This document shows, piece after piece, positions 1 through 10,304 of a stretch of 64,000 nucleotides of DNA. The notes below the pieces were generated by a model, which was given only the letters and a program-made list of their open reading frames with translations, made no database searches and was not told where the DNA came from. The position numbers and the translations under genes are program-made. Source of the DNA: Archivesica marissinica (Eukaryota > Mollusca > Bivalvia > Venerida > Vesicomyidae); assembly GCA_014843695.1 (NCBI GenBank), contig CM026397.1, forward strand, positions 37,893,952 through 37,957,951, read 5' to 3'. Position 1 is the stretch's first letter, and each line of letters starts with the position of its first letter.

Positions 1-332
1 AAGCCAGGATGAGATATAGTGGACTCGGGGATCCCGACAAACAAGCCAGGATGAGATATATGGGCTCAGGGTCCCGACAAACAAGCCAGGATGAGATATA
101 TGGGCTCAGGGGTCCCGACAAACAAGCTAGGATGAGATATAGTGGGCTCAGGGATCCCGACAAACAAGCCAGGATGAGATATAGTGGGCTCAGGGATCCC
201 AACAAACAAGCCAGGATGAGATATAGTGGACTCGTGGATCCCGACAAACAAGCCAGGATGAGATATAGTGGACTCGGGGATCCCGACAAACAAGCCAGGA
301 GGAGATATAGTGGACTCGGGGATCACCCAAGG
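1..332. repeat. 42-bp minisatellite (window edge)
   Basis: Eight units of 40-42 bp built on AAGCCAGGATGAGATATAG plus a GGGATCCCGACAAAC segment. The array continues off the left edge. Reading frames through it stay open on both strands only because of the periodicity. Confidence 0.95.
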
Positions 333-580
333 CCATCATTTTTGGGAGAAGTGAGAATTAAGCCCTTAAATGGAAATATTTAATAAATTTCAACAAAGTA
401 AAGCTATACACAATATAACCATTAAATACAACATTAGAAGGAATGCTTTTCAATGGCCAGTGTAGCTATACTGAACAAGTTTTGTATAAAAATTGTAAAT
501 TTAGGGAGAAGTGGGTCCTCCAGGGGGGGCAAAGTCACGATCACTAGGACGACTATTTTCCCCATATTAGGATGAGTCCT
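333..580. other. Single-copy intergenic or intronic sequence
   Basis: AT-rich sequence downstream of exon C; I see no coding or repeat signal. Confidence 0.6.
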
Positions 581-778
581 GTTAACTGTTAGCATGCTGT
601 AGGCGAAATGAGCAGATAACAAATGTGTAATATTTTTCTTATTTTTCCTAGAAAGTAGGGCTTGTGACATTTCATTCAAATCCTCCCATCAGGACAAGCC
701 TTACTTTCTAGGAAAAATAAGAAAACGATTACACATTTGTTATCTGCTCATTTCGTCTACAGCGTGTTAAAGGTTAAC
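581..778. mobile_element. Foldback (palindromic) element, about 85-bp arms
   Basis: The left arm (GTTAACTGTTAGCATGCTGT onward, to about 666) is matched in reverse complement by the right arm (about 691-778), with only a few mismatches and a spacer of about 25 bp. Both outer ends read GTTAAC. Such near-complete inverted repeats are typical of foldback MITEs. The transcript would form a long hairpin. I do not recognise the family. Confidence 0.8.
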
Positions 779-1252
779 TAACCATGTGGTTGCCAGGAGA
801 TGTCGTTGGAACATAATGCACGGATGCCAGGAGATCACAGTGCCTCACCACAAGCCATTGCCTCAGGTGAAGTAACTATCAAGAATGCATGCATGCACGT
901 TCAACATTACGAATTAGAAGATTGTAACTTCAACAAGCCCTCAGACAATACCGGTTCCTCAAGATGCTTGAAAGTTCTAATCTTCGCTGATACAAGTATG
1001 TATCTCGCTTACGATCCCGTACCGAGAATACAATCTCTTGATCAACGCATCGAAGTCCCTTGCCACCAGTATCCCTTTCTTTAGCCCTTTATGGAGAAAT
1101 GTTAACATAACAAGCAGTGGTAAAGCACAAACAATACTTGACAAGAGGCTGCAAGTCATCAAACCACCAGCTGAACCAGTCAGCACAAAGGGACCCAGGG
1201 TGCGTCCCTAAATTTTCGGTATTATACGGAATATCGTAGTAATTAAGACATA
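779..1252. other. Sequence with no recognised feature
   Basis: Short open frames exist on both strands, but none resembles a known protein or the expected CCP6 C-terminus. Confidence 0.5.
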
Positions 1253-1345
1253 CAGTCAAACCTATCTTAAGCAGCCAGCCGAGGGAATCTCAGAAAGTGG
1301 CTGCTTAGCACAGGTGGCTGCTTAATAGTGGTCAAATATATAATA
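1253..1345 (+). mobile_element. PG1 MITE (pogo/Tc1-like), left half
   Basis: Begins TA|CAGTCAAACCT and continues TTAAGCAGCCAGCC...GGCTGCTTAGCAC, as in the complete PG1 copies at 52.9 and 53.6 kb. Its distal half passes directly into the 52-bp array, whose unit may be a diverged piece of the same element. Confidence 0.75.
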
Positions 1346-3475
1346 CAGAGTTATGTAACCTTGGAGACTGGTCACTACAAACGTGTGTATTGTATTACAG
1401 AGTTATGTAACATTGGTGACCGGTCACTACAAACGTGTGTATTGTATTACAGAGTTATGTAACATTGGTGACCGGACACTACAAGCTTGGGTATTGTAGT
1501 ACAGAGTTATGTAACCTTGGAGACTGGTCACTACAAATGTGTGTATTGTATTACAGAGTTATGTAACCTTGGAGACTGGTCACTACAAACGTGTGTATTG
1601 TAGTACAGAGTTATGTAACCTTGGAGACTGGTCACTACAAACGTGTGTATTGTATTACAGAGTTATGTAACCTTGGAGACTGGTCACTACAAACGTGTGT
1701 ATTGTAGTACAGAGTTATGTAACCTTGGAGACTGGTCACTACAAACGTGTGTATTGTAGTACAGAGTTATGTAACCTTGGAGACTGGTCACTACAAACGT
1801 GTGTATTGTAGTACAGAGTTATGTAACCTTGGAGACTGGTCACTACAAACGTGTGTATTGTATTACAGAGTTATGTAACCTTGGAGACTGGTCACTACAA
1901 ATGTGTGTATTGTATTACAGAGTTATGTAACATTGGAGACCGGTCACTACAAGCTTGGGTATTGTATTACAGAGTTATGTAACCTTGGAGACTGGACACT
2001 ACAAACTTGGGTATTGTATTACAGAGTTATGTAACCTTGGAGACTGGTCACTACAAGCTTGGGTATTGTATTACAGAGTTATCTAACCTTGGAGACTGGT
2101 CACTACAAGCTTGGGTATTGTATTACAGAGTTATGTAACATTGGTGACCGGTCACTACAAGCTTGGGTATTGTATTACAGAGTTATGTAATCTTGGAGAC
2201 TGGTCACTACAAGCTTGTACATTGTATTACAGAGTTATGTAACATTGGAGACTGGTCACTACAAAAGTGTGTATTGTGTTACAGAATTATGTAACCTTGG
2301 AGACTGGACACTACAAACTTGGGTATTGTATTACAGAGTTATGTAACCTTGGAGATTGGTCACTACACACTTGGGTATTGTATTACAGAATTATGTAACA
2401 TTGGAGACCGGTCACTACACACTTGGGTATTGTATTACAGAATTATGTAACCTTGGAGACTGGACAATACAAACTTGGGTATTGTATTACAGAATTATGT
2501 AACCTTGGAGACTGGACAATACAAACTTGGGTATTGTATTACAGAATTATGTAACCTTGGAGACTGGACAATACAAACGTGGGTATTGTATTACAGAATT
2601 ATGTAACCTTGGAGACTGGACAATACAAACTTGGGTATTGTATTACAGAATTATGTAACATTGGTGACCGGTCACTACACACTTGGGTATTGTATTACAG
2701 AATTATGTAACCTTGGAGACTGGACAATACAAACTTGGGTATTGTATTACAGAATTATGTAAACTTGGAGACTGGACAATACAAACTTGGGTATTGTGTT
2801 ACAGAGTTATGTAACATTGGTGACTGGACACTACAAACTTGGGTATTGTGTTACAGAGTTATGTAACATTGGTGACTGGACACTACAAACTTGGGTATTG
2901 TGTTACAGAGTTATGTAACATTGGTGACTGGACACTACAAACTTGGGTATTGTGTTACAGAGTTATGTAACATTGGTGACTGGACACTACAAACTTGGGT
3001 ATTGTGTTACAGAGTTATGTAACATTGGTGACTGGACACTACAAACTTGGGTATTGTGTTACAGAGTTATGTAACATTGGTGACTGGACACTACAAACTT
3101 GGGTATTGTGTTACAGAGTTATGTAACATTGGTGACTGGACACTACAAACTTGGGTATTGTGTTACAGAGTTATGTAACATTGGTGACTGGACACTACAA
3201 ACTTGGGTATTGTGTTACAGAGTTATGTAACATTGGTGACTGGACACTACAAACTTGGGTATTGTGTTACAGAGTTATGTAACATTGGTGACTGGACACT
3301 ACAAACTTGGGTATTGTGTTACAGAGTTATGTAACATTGGTGACTGGACACTACAAACTTGGGTATTGTGTTACAGAGTTATGTAACATTGGTGACTGGA
3401 CACTACAAACTTGGGTATTGTGTTACAGAGTTATGTAACATTGGTGACCGGTCACTACACACTTGGGTATTGTGT
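1346..3475. repeat. 52-bp minisatellite, about 41 copies
   Basis: The unit contains TTACAGAGTTATGTAAC and GGAGACTGGTCACTACAAAC. The left half is more diverged (TGTAGTACAG / TGTATTACAG variants). From about 2790 on, the units are almost identical (ATTGGTGACTGGACACTACA), which points to recent homogenisation at the right side. It ends about 35 bp from the donor of exon C. Confidence 0.95.
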
Positions 3476-3505
3476 TACTGCTGGTTATGTATACCACAGT
3501 TCTAC

Positions 3506-3678
3506 TTACTTGTCATCATACTGAGGTTCAGAGTTGGATCTCTCCTGGAGGGTGCGGTCCCTCATCCGGTAAGCCAATGGTTTGGGTACTATACTGCTGC
3601 TAGGTTTTTGACTAATCACTTGAGCCAGTTTGTAGTAGTCTATAAATGTTCTGGCAAGATTTCTGCCCAATTTCATGT
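3506..3678 (-). CDS. AGBL4: CCP6/AGBL4-like carboxypeptidase, exon C (end of catalytic domain)
   Basis: Third visible exon of the carboxypeptidase gene. The acceptor TGTTTTTCTCAG is followed by ACATGAAA, giving Y-MKLGRNLARTFIDYYKL, the last conserved helix of CCP6, then a polar, variable tail (QVISQKPSSS...SEPQYDDK). The end is ambiguous. A TAA stop follows DDK at 3506-3508, but the same bases form a near-perfect donor, CAA|GTAAGT, with the exon ending at 3510. Known CCP6 proteins have a longer, poorly conserved C-terminal tail, so splicing to a further exon is plausible, but I found no recognisable one between 1 and 3500. The 52-bp array ends about 35 bases past the donor and another array begins soon after the acceptor. 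Confidence 0.9.
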
Positions 3679-3689
3679 CTGAGAAAAAC

Positions 3690-4300
3690 AGTCGAGGATG
3701 TAACAAGACTAACATGATATATCTGTATCCATTGCAACATGAAAAGCTAACAGACATGGTAACATGATAAACTAACACCCATGGTAACATGATATGTCAA
3801 TATCTATGGTAATATGGTAAGCTAGTATCCATGGCAACGTCATAGATCAAAATCCACAATAACACAATAAGCTACTATTCATGGTAATATGATAAGATAG
3901 TATCTGTGGTAACATCATATGTTAATATCCATGGTAACATGATAAGCTAGTATCCATGGTAACATCACATGTCAATATCCATGGTTACATGGTAAGCTAG
4001 TATATGTGTAACATGATAAGCTAGTATCCATGGTAACATCACATGTCAATCAATATCCATGGTTACATGGTAAGCTAGTATAATTATGTGTAACATGATA
4101 AGCTAGTATCCATGGTAACATGATATGTCAATATCCATAGTAACATGATAAGCTAGTATCCATGGTAACATGATATGTCAATATCCATGGTTACATGATA
4201 AACTAGTATATGTGGTAACATGATAAGCTAGTATCCATGGTAACATCATAGGTCTATATCATAACATAATACGGTAATATCCACAGTAACATGATATGCT
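3690..4300. repeat. 25-bp/50-bp degenerate minisatellite
   Basis: Alternating 25-bp units (GATAAGCTAGTATCCATGGT and the ATGTCAATATCCATGG variant) give a dimeric period of about 50 bp. It lies in the 1.3-kb intron between exons B and C and starts within about 10-30 bases of the exon C acceptor. Confidence 0.88.
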
Positions 4301-4304
4301 ATAA

Positions 4305-5003
4305 TGTGTGATATTACTGCACAAGGTGAGTAACTCTGGTGTGATATTACTGCACAAGGTGAGTAACTCTGGTGTGATATTACTGCACAAGGTGAGTAAC
4401 TCCGGTGTGATATTACTGCACAAGGTGAGTAACTCTGGTGTGATATTACTGCACAAGGTGAGTAACTCCGGTGTGATATTACTGCACAAGGTGAGTAACT
4501 CTGGTGTGATATTACTGCACAAGGTGAGTAACTCCGGTGTGATATTACTGCACAAGGTGAGTAACTCCGGTGTGATATTACTGCACAAGGTGAGTAACTC
4601 TGGTGTGATATTACTGCACAAGGTGAGTAACTCCGGTGTGATATTACTGCACAAGGTGAGTAACTCTGGTGTGATATTACTGCACAAGGTGAGTAACTCT
4701 GATGTGATATTACTGCACAAGGTGAGTAACTCTGATGTGATATTACTGCACAAGGTGAGTAACTCTGGTGTGATATTACTGCACAAGGTGGGTAACTCTG
4801 GTGTGATATTACTGCACAAGGTGAGTAACTCTGGTGTGATATTACTGCACAAGGTGGGTAACTCTGGTGTGATATTACTGCACAATGTGAGTAACTCTGG
4901 TGTGATATTACTGCACAAGGTGAGTAACTCTGATGTGATATTACTGCACAAGGTGAGTAACTCTGGTGTGATATTACTGCACAAGGCGAGTAACTCTGGT
5001 GTA
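4305..5003. repeat. 33-bp minisatellite, about 21 copies
   Basis: The unit is GATATTACTGCACAAGGTGA followed by GTAACTCTGGTGT, very homogeneous. Because 33 is a multiple of three, it stays open in several frames. In the sense of the host gene each unit contains CTTGTGCAG, which resembles a 3' splice site. It starts about seven bases past the exon B donor hexamer. Confidence 0.95.
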
Positions 5004-5010
5004 AGGATAC

Positions 5011-5123
5011 ATCCCTCTTCTGTATATGGCATTGCTTGGCCAGTTGCGCTAGTCTGGTAACTGTAGAAGGACACCTCCAGTGTGTAACAATGGGAACTGT
5101 CATCCAAGCAGCCACCCAGGGTC
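5011..5123 (-). CDS. AGBL4: CCP6/AGBL4-like carboxypeptidase, exon B (catalytic Glu)
   Basis: Next exon of the same gene: one base completing Arg, 37 codons, and one base left over. It encodes TLGGCLDDSSHCYTLEVSFY followed by SYQTS..AMPYTEEG. The Glu in YTLEVSFYSY is the catalytic general base of M14 enzymes. The acceptor is TTTCAG|GACC and the donor GGAT|GTATCC. The incoming phase (AG plus G gives Arg) matches exon A, and the outgoing T joins AC of exon C to give Tyr, producing the family-typical junction PYTEEGYMKLGRN. The acceptor with the first few exon bases is itself the unit of a 26-30-bp array upstream, and a 33-bp array begins about ten bases after the donor. Both flanking arrays are open in this frame, so the exon lies inside a misleading 1.08-kb open frame. 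Confidence 0.93.
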
Positions 5124-5515
5124 CTGAAATATATATGACACACAGGGTCCTGAAATATACATATATAACACACAGGGTTCTGAAATATATATATATAACA
5201 CACAGGGCCCTGAAATATATATATAACACACAGGGTCTTGAAATATATATAACGCACATGGTCCTGAATTATATATATAACACACAGAGTCTTGAAATAT
5301 ATATATATCACAGGGTCCTGAAATATATAATTATGTAACACACAGGGTCTTGAACTATATATAACATACAGGGTCCTGAAATATAGATATATAACACAGA
5401 TATATAGAACTCACAGGGTCATGAAATTGATATATAACCCAGGGACCTGAAATATATATATAACACAGGGTCCTGAAATATATATAACACACAGGGTCCT
5501 GAAATATATATAAAG
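5117..5515. repeat. 26-30-bp array made of exon B splice acceptor copies
   Basis: About 14 units of the form CACAGGGTCCTGAAATATATA. On the gene strand this reads ATTTCAG|GACCCTG, which is the exon B acceptor plus the first bases of the exon. At least nine units keep TTTCAG. The next three upstream acceptor-like sites lie 26, 56 and 86 bases before the inferred real one. Confidence 0.9.
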
Positions 5516-5988
5516 CAGTGTCCTGTACCAGGAGTGAGCATTGCATGAGTAACCCGATGGAGTTTTCAAATAAAACGGGTGGACGTATAAAAGGCTTCAA
5601 TGTTAGGATGTATTTCTAATAACCGGTACTGACTATGTGTTGTTTGTAGAGTGCGTGTAAATTCAATATATCTAATGTGTAATCTGCATTAATTGTGTAG
5701 GCTTTTATTCAGTTGTAAAACAAATGATAACGTGACCTTGATTGGAAAGTTTGTGCTGGAGCAAGCCTACAACTAGGTATTTCAACAAAATTTGTGAACA
5801 ATCTGTCTGATTGAACGACACATCTCGGATCAGATTTGTATGTATTCAACACAATACCCTAGAAATATGCAACAAAAAGGCACACAACCCAACCCTTCCA
5901 GTGAATTTGGTATATTGCTACCTTTATTGTCCTCTTTTGGCTAATTTGAGGGGAACATTATGGTGTGATAATAGTTATATGCACTTCC
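5516..5988. other. Sequence with no recognised feature
   Basis: AT-rich intronic sequence; no repeat or conserved coding signal seen. Confidence 0.6.
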
Positions 5989-5995
5989 GAGGTAG

Positions 5996-6271
5996 AGTTT
6001 GTGCTTTACATTTTATTTATCGTCACTACCAGTTGTCCATATGAGTGACGCCTCCTGAAGAGTTTTTTGGAGGAAAGTGCAATGATGCAGACAGAGATCC
6101 ATTCCAGAGTATCCTCTGGTTCTTTTACGTGCACGGTGTAAAGCACCGACACGAGACCTCGGTTTAACGTCCCATCTGAAAGACTGCTAATTGTATTAGG
6201 GTCAGACGGGGGATCGAACCTGTGATCCATGGATTCGCAGTCCAACTTGTTAACCACTGGACTACAGATCA
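5996..6271 (-). mobile_element. SINE family S3 (tRNA-derived), full length
   Basis: Read on the minus strand it starts with a tRNA-like head (CTGTAGTCCAGTGGTTAAC as box A, GGTTCGATCCCCCG as box B) and runs through CTTTCAGATGGGAC, AAAAGAACCAGAGG and CTTCAGGAGGCGTC to a GATAAATAAA tail. Six copies in the window share this order. Possible flanking duplication GAGGTAG (5989-5995 and 6272-6278). Confidence 0.85.
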
Positions 6272-6278
6272 GAGGTAG

Positions 6279-6544
6279 TGTTATATATGCAAGGATTCTA
6301 TATGAACGTGATTGCCATTTTGTGGATGTTGTTCATTGAAAGATATAGTGGTATAACGGAACAGTTAGTTATCCTTGGCATCCATAAAACCACAAGCAGT
6401 ATGGATGCATTAAAAGGGAGATAATAAACTGCTACATTTCGTTGAACAATTCCAATGTGATTGTTTCCAGTTATATATCGTGTATACAATGTATATGTAC
6501 AATTCTATATCAGAGACCCAGTATAGCGTGCCAGGTAGATGAAT
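6279..6544. other. Sequence with no recognised feature
   Basis: AT-rich; no supported feature. Confidence 0.55.
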
Positions 6545-6765
6545 AGTTTAATGCTTGTGTGTCTTGGGGGAGTCGCACGCACAGCTTAGGTGATATAGCA
6601 CACTGTTACAGGCACCTGGGTAGAACCTCTGACTTACCGCAAGCCAGCATGATAGCTTCCTCACATGAAATAATTCGACACCCCCAGTGGGATTCGAACC
6701 TACAGTGGTGAGGGCAAGTGCTTTGAAGTTAACGACAGTAACCACTCAGCCATGAAGGCCCCAGA
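6545..6765 (-). mobile_element. SINE family S4 (tRNA-derived)
   Basis: On the minus strand the head GCCTTCATGGCTGAGTGGTT (box A) and GGTTCGAATCCC (box B) resemble a tRNA. The body includes CTTGCGGTAAGTCAGAGGTT and ends near ACACAAGC. Two other copies in the window share the body. Confidence 0.8.
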
Positions 6766-6921
6766 CTAATATCATAGACTGTCACTTCAGAGGTCCTTCA
6801 CAAAAACCCAAGTTCTCAAAGAATCTAATTCTCTCGGTCAATGATAAATTATGATAAATATGTAGCCGAGCATGTTAGTACAATCCACATATAGACATAT
6901 TTAATAATTACATTATTTAAT

Positions 6922-7661
6922 AATGTAGTAGCCAAACCAATGTTCATAATAAAGGCCAGAATCTCATGTAGTCCCAGCAATATCTATGGAGGTGGGTACT
7001 TATTCACTGCATGATAGCTAAATGGCTGTGTATCTTGACCTAAATCTATATGAAGTCCCAGTAATATCTATGGAGGTGGGATAGATATGGCGACTACTTA
7101 TTCACTGCATGATAGCTAAATGGGTGTCGTTTGTATGGAGATATAATAGTATATTAACCTAAATCTCTATACAGTCCCAGTAATATCTATGGCGGTGGGA
7201 TAGATATGGCAACTACTTATTCACTGCATGATAGCTAAATGGCTGTCGTTTGTATGGAGATATAATAGTATCTTGACCTAAATCTCTATGAAGTCCCAGA
7301 ACTATCTATGGAGGTGGGATAGATATGGCTACTACTTATTCACTGCATGATAGCTAAATGGCTGTCGTTTGTATGGAGATATAATAGTATATTAACCTAA
7401 ATCTCTATGTAGTTCCAGTAATATCTATGGAGGTGGGATAGATATGGTGACTACTTATCCACTGCATGGTAGCTAAATGGCTGTCGTTTGTATGGAGATA
7501 TAATAGTATATTAACCTAAATCTCTATGAAGTCCCAATAATATCTATGGAGGTGGGATAGATATGGCAACTACTTATTCACTGCATGATAGCTAAATGGC
7601 TGTCGTTTGTATGGAGATATAATAGCACATTAACCTAAATCTCTCTGAAGGAAAGGGTTAA
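6922..7661 (-). mobile_element. PB2 piggyBac-like MITE with internal 119-bp tandem array
   Basis: Copy of the PB2 family, ending GGAAAGGGTTAA. Its interior (CCCAGTAATATCTATGGAGG ... GATAGCTAAATGGCTGTC) is tandemly repeated six times with a period of 119 bp. Other PB2 copies (26.98 and 31.48 kb) have this segment once, so the array arose inside the element. The left end is truncated or diverged. Confidence 0.82.
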
Positions 7662-7877
7662 TATAACGCTGTATTGCGTAGTGACGTAAATGATAATTTA
7701 GTGACGTCATAACTAGTTGTGTTGGCGCCTGGCGCCAAACTGAAAGTAGCAACGTTATTCTGTGCAAATATATTATGAAATAGAGTACTATAAAACAATA
7801 TGGTAATGCGGTAAAAAGGATCTGATTGCATCAAACGAGTTGTGGAATTTTGCTACTAAGCGAGAACCTTGGTAAGC
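7662..7877. other. Unique spacer between two MITEs
   Basis: Contains the short palindrome TTGGCGCCTGGCGCCAA; otherwise nothing recognised. Confidence 0.55.
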
Positions 7878-8124
7878 TTAACCCATTGCATTCTGGGTAC
7901 ATTTAAAGGCTTTTGCAAACAACATAGATCCAGATCAGCCACAGCGTGACGCTGTGTGCTGATCAGGATCTATGTTGTTTGCTACACAGCCAAGTGTCTT
8001 AGCAAGATTATCTGAATAGCAAACAGCATATCAGACGATCAGACGACACGTTCCATGGCAACTGATCTGGCTCTATGTTCTTTGCAAATACGGTTTGAAC
8101 AGAATCCAGAATAAAATGGGTTAA
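7878..8124. mobile_element. PB3 piggyBac-like MITE with central hairpin
   Basis: Begins TTAACCCATTGCATTCTGG and ends CCAGAATAAAATGGGTTAA, so the ends are inverted and the outermost four bases are TTAA on both sides, the piggyBac target. Inside, 7915-7982 is an almost perfect hairpin with arms of about 32 bp around GCGTGACGC. Confidence 0.85.
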
Positions 8125-8795
8125 TAGCAAAATTTCAAAACGAGGTTCATGAAATATGGTATGACATCAGCAGCACCCATATATGGGTAAACATAACTAT
8201 CAATTCATCTTCCTCAAGAAATAGTAATGATACAATACATTTATCAACAATATCTTAGAAAGTGATTAAACCCCCCTGTGTGGACTTGGTCTAAATTAGA
8301 CATTAAATGAAGCAAGTGTTTACTGGTACAGATGACTTCAAACAGGAAACAACAGCAGAAGAAAAGCTAGCAAATGAATTCCCAAATCAAATTAGCAGTT
8401 TCAGATAAATCAATTTTGTCAATTTCAATATTCCGCCAAAATAAATCAGGTTCTCATATTTTGTCAAGACATATTACATAAAATAGTAATCAGTAATTGG
8501 GAAACGCTGTTCTACCAGAAGAGAAGGATGCCACTTTTGCTCTGCGTTTTGATTGGAAGTCATTGTATCGGATTCCATCTTAGCAAGAGGTGGCCTAAAT
8601 CAATATATATTTCCATATTTGGTTAAAGAATGCAATTACTTGCGATATTATAATGAATTAAACATTTCCCTAGAACCTTTCTATATCCCAACATAGAATA
8701 TGTCCGGACAGCATCCACGATTTATTTTCAATAGTACCAATTTACTTTTCTTTTGAAATACTCTACTCTACAGACTTCACTTAAAAAAGTCTCTC
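8125..8795. other. AT-rich intronic sequence, nothing recognised
   Basis: No conserved coding frame, RNA gene or repeat family identified. Confidence 0.6.
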
Positions 8796-9222
8796 TATGC
8801 CACCAGAAATAACCAGAAACAACAACCTGAAACAACATGAAACAACCAGAAACAACATCCAGAAACTACCAGAAACAACATCAGCCTGTAACAACCAGAC
8901 CAGAAACAACATGTAATAACCAGAAATAACTTGAAACAACAAGAAACAATCAGAACAACATTTAACAACCAGAAACAACCAGACCAGAAACATCATGTAA
9001 TAACCAGAAACAACCAGACCAGAATCAACATGCAACAACCAGAAATAACTTGAAACAACAAGAAACAATCAGAACAACACTTAACAACAGAAACAACAAA
9101 AAACCAACCTGAAACAATCTGAAACTATCAGATACAACATCAACCAGAAACAACCAAACCAGAAAATCATGTAACAACCAGAAACAACATCAACCGGAAA
9201 GAAACAACCAGAAACAACTTAG
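8796..9222. repeat. Degenerate CAACCAGAAA-type repeat
   Basis: Low-complexity purine-rich tract built from irregular copies of AACCAGAAACAACA, with some longer 60-120-bp internal duplications such as ACCAGAAATAACTTGAAACA. Confidence 0.85.
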
Positions 9223-9296
9223 CTTCTTTATTGTCAGAACAAAAGATAATTGGAGGCGAGTTGCTGCTTCAATCAATTTATGTGTTTTGTTGTTTC

Positions 9297-10250
9297 AACT
9301 TTCCACAGTATATCTGTTGTACAGGATTGAATGGGGGTGAATCTCTCCACAGTATATCTGTTGTACAGGATTGAATGGGGTGAATCTCTCCACAGTATAT
9401 CTGTTGTACAGGATTGAATGGGGTGAATCTCTCCACAGTATATCTGTTGTACAGGATTGAATGGGGCGAATCTTTCCACAGTATATCTGTTGTACAGGAT
9501 TGAATGGGGTGAATCTCTCCACAGTATATCTGTTGTACAGGATTGAATGGGGTGAATCTCTCCACAGTATATCTGTTGTACAGGATTGAATGGGGTGAAT
9601 CTTTCCACAGTATATCTGTTGTACAGGATTGAATGGGGTGAATCTTACCACAGTATATCTGTTGTACAGGATTGAATGGGGTGAATCTCTCCACAGTATA
9701 TCTGTTGTACAGGATTGAATGGGGTGAATCTCTCCACAGTATATCTGTTGTACAGGATTGAATGGGGTGAATCTTTCCACAGTATATCTATCTGTTGTAC
9801 AGGATTGAATGGGGTGAATCTCTCCACAGTATATCTGTTGTACAGGATTGAATGGGGTGAATCTCTTCACAGTATATCTGTTGTACAGGATTGAATGGGG
9901 TGAATCTCTCCACAGTATATCTGTTGTACAGGATTGAATGGGGCGAATCTTTCCACAGTATATCTGTTGTACAGGATTGAATGGGGTGAATCTCTCCACA
10001 GTATATCTGTTGTACAGGATTGAATGGGGTGAATCTTTCCACAGTATATCTGTTGTACAGGATTGAATGGGGTGAATCTTTCCACAGTATATCTGTTGTA
10101 CAGGATTGAATGGGGCGAATCTCTCCACAGTGTATCTGTTGTACAGGATTGAATGGGGTGAATCTCTCCACAGTATATCTGTTGTACAGGATTGAATGGG
10201 GTAAATCTTTCCACAGTATATTTGTTGTACAGGATTGAATGGGTGAATTT
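9297..10250. repeat. 43-bp minisatellite, about 22 copies
   Basis: The unit starts GTATATCTGTTGTACAGGAT and ends GAATCTCTCCACA. Variation is limited (CTCTCC/CTTTCC, GGGTG/GGGCG). The period is not a multiple of three, yet the minus strand is open in all frames. Confidence 0.95.
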
Positions 10251-10304
10251 ATCAATCACCTGAAAGAGATGTGTGTATACTACATTCACTGAAGGCTTAT
10301 ATAG

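Noticed and set aside
800..1186. Short frames of 69-94 codons on both strands downstream of exon C
   Set aside because: No similarity to the CCP6 C-terminal tail or any family I recognise; no splice-site support.
3506..3511. TAA after DDK as the certain end of the CCP6 protein
   Set aside because: The same bases form a consensus donor (CAA|GTAAGT) and known CCP6 proteins are longer; left undecided rather than called a terminus.
4305..5003. CRISPR-like regularly spaced repeats
   Set aside because: Head-to-tail units with no unique spacers, in animal DNA; these are minisatellites. The same applies to every other array here.
4308..5060. 250-codon plus-strand frame with ILLHKVSNSGV repeats
   Set aside because: 33-bp array on the opposite strand to the gene, and it overlaps exon B in antisense.
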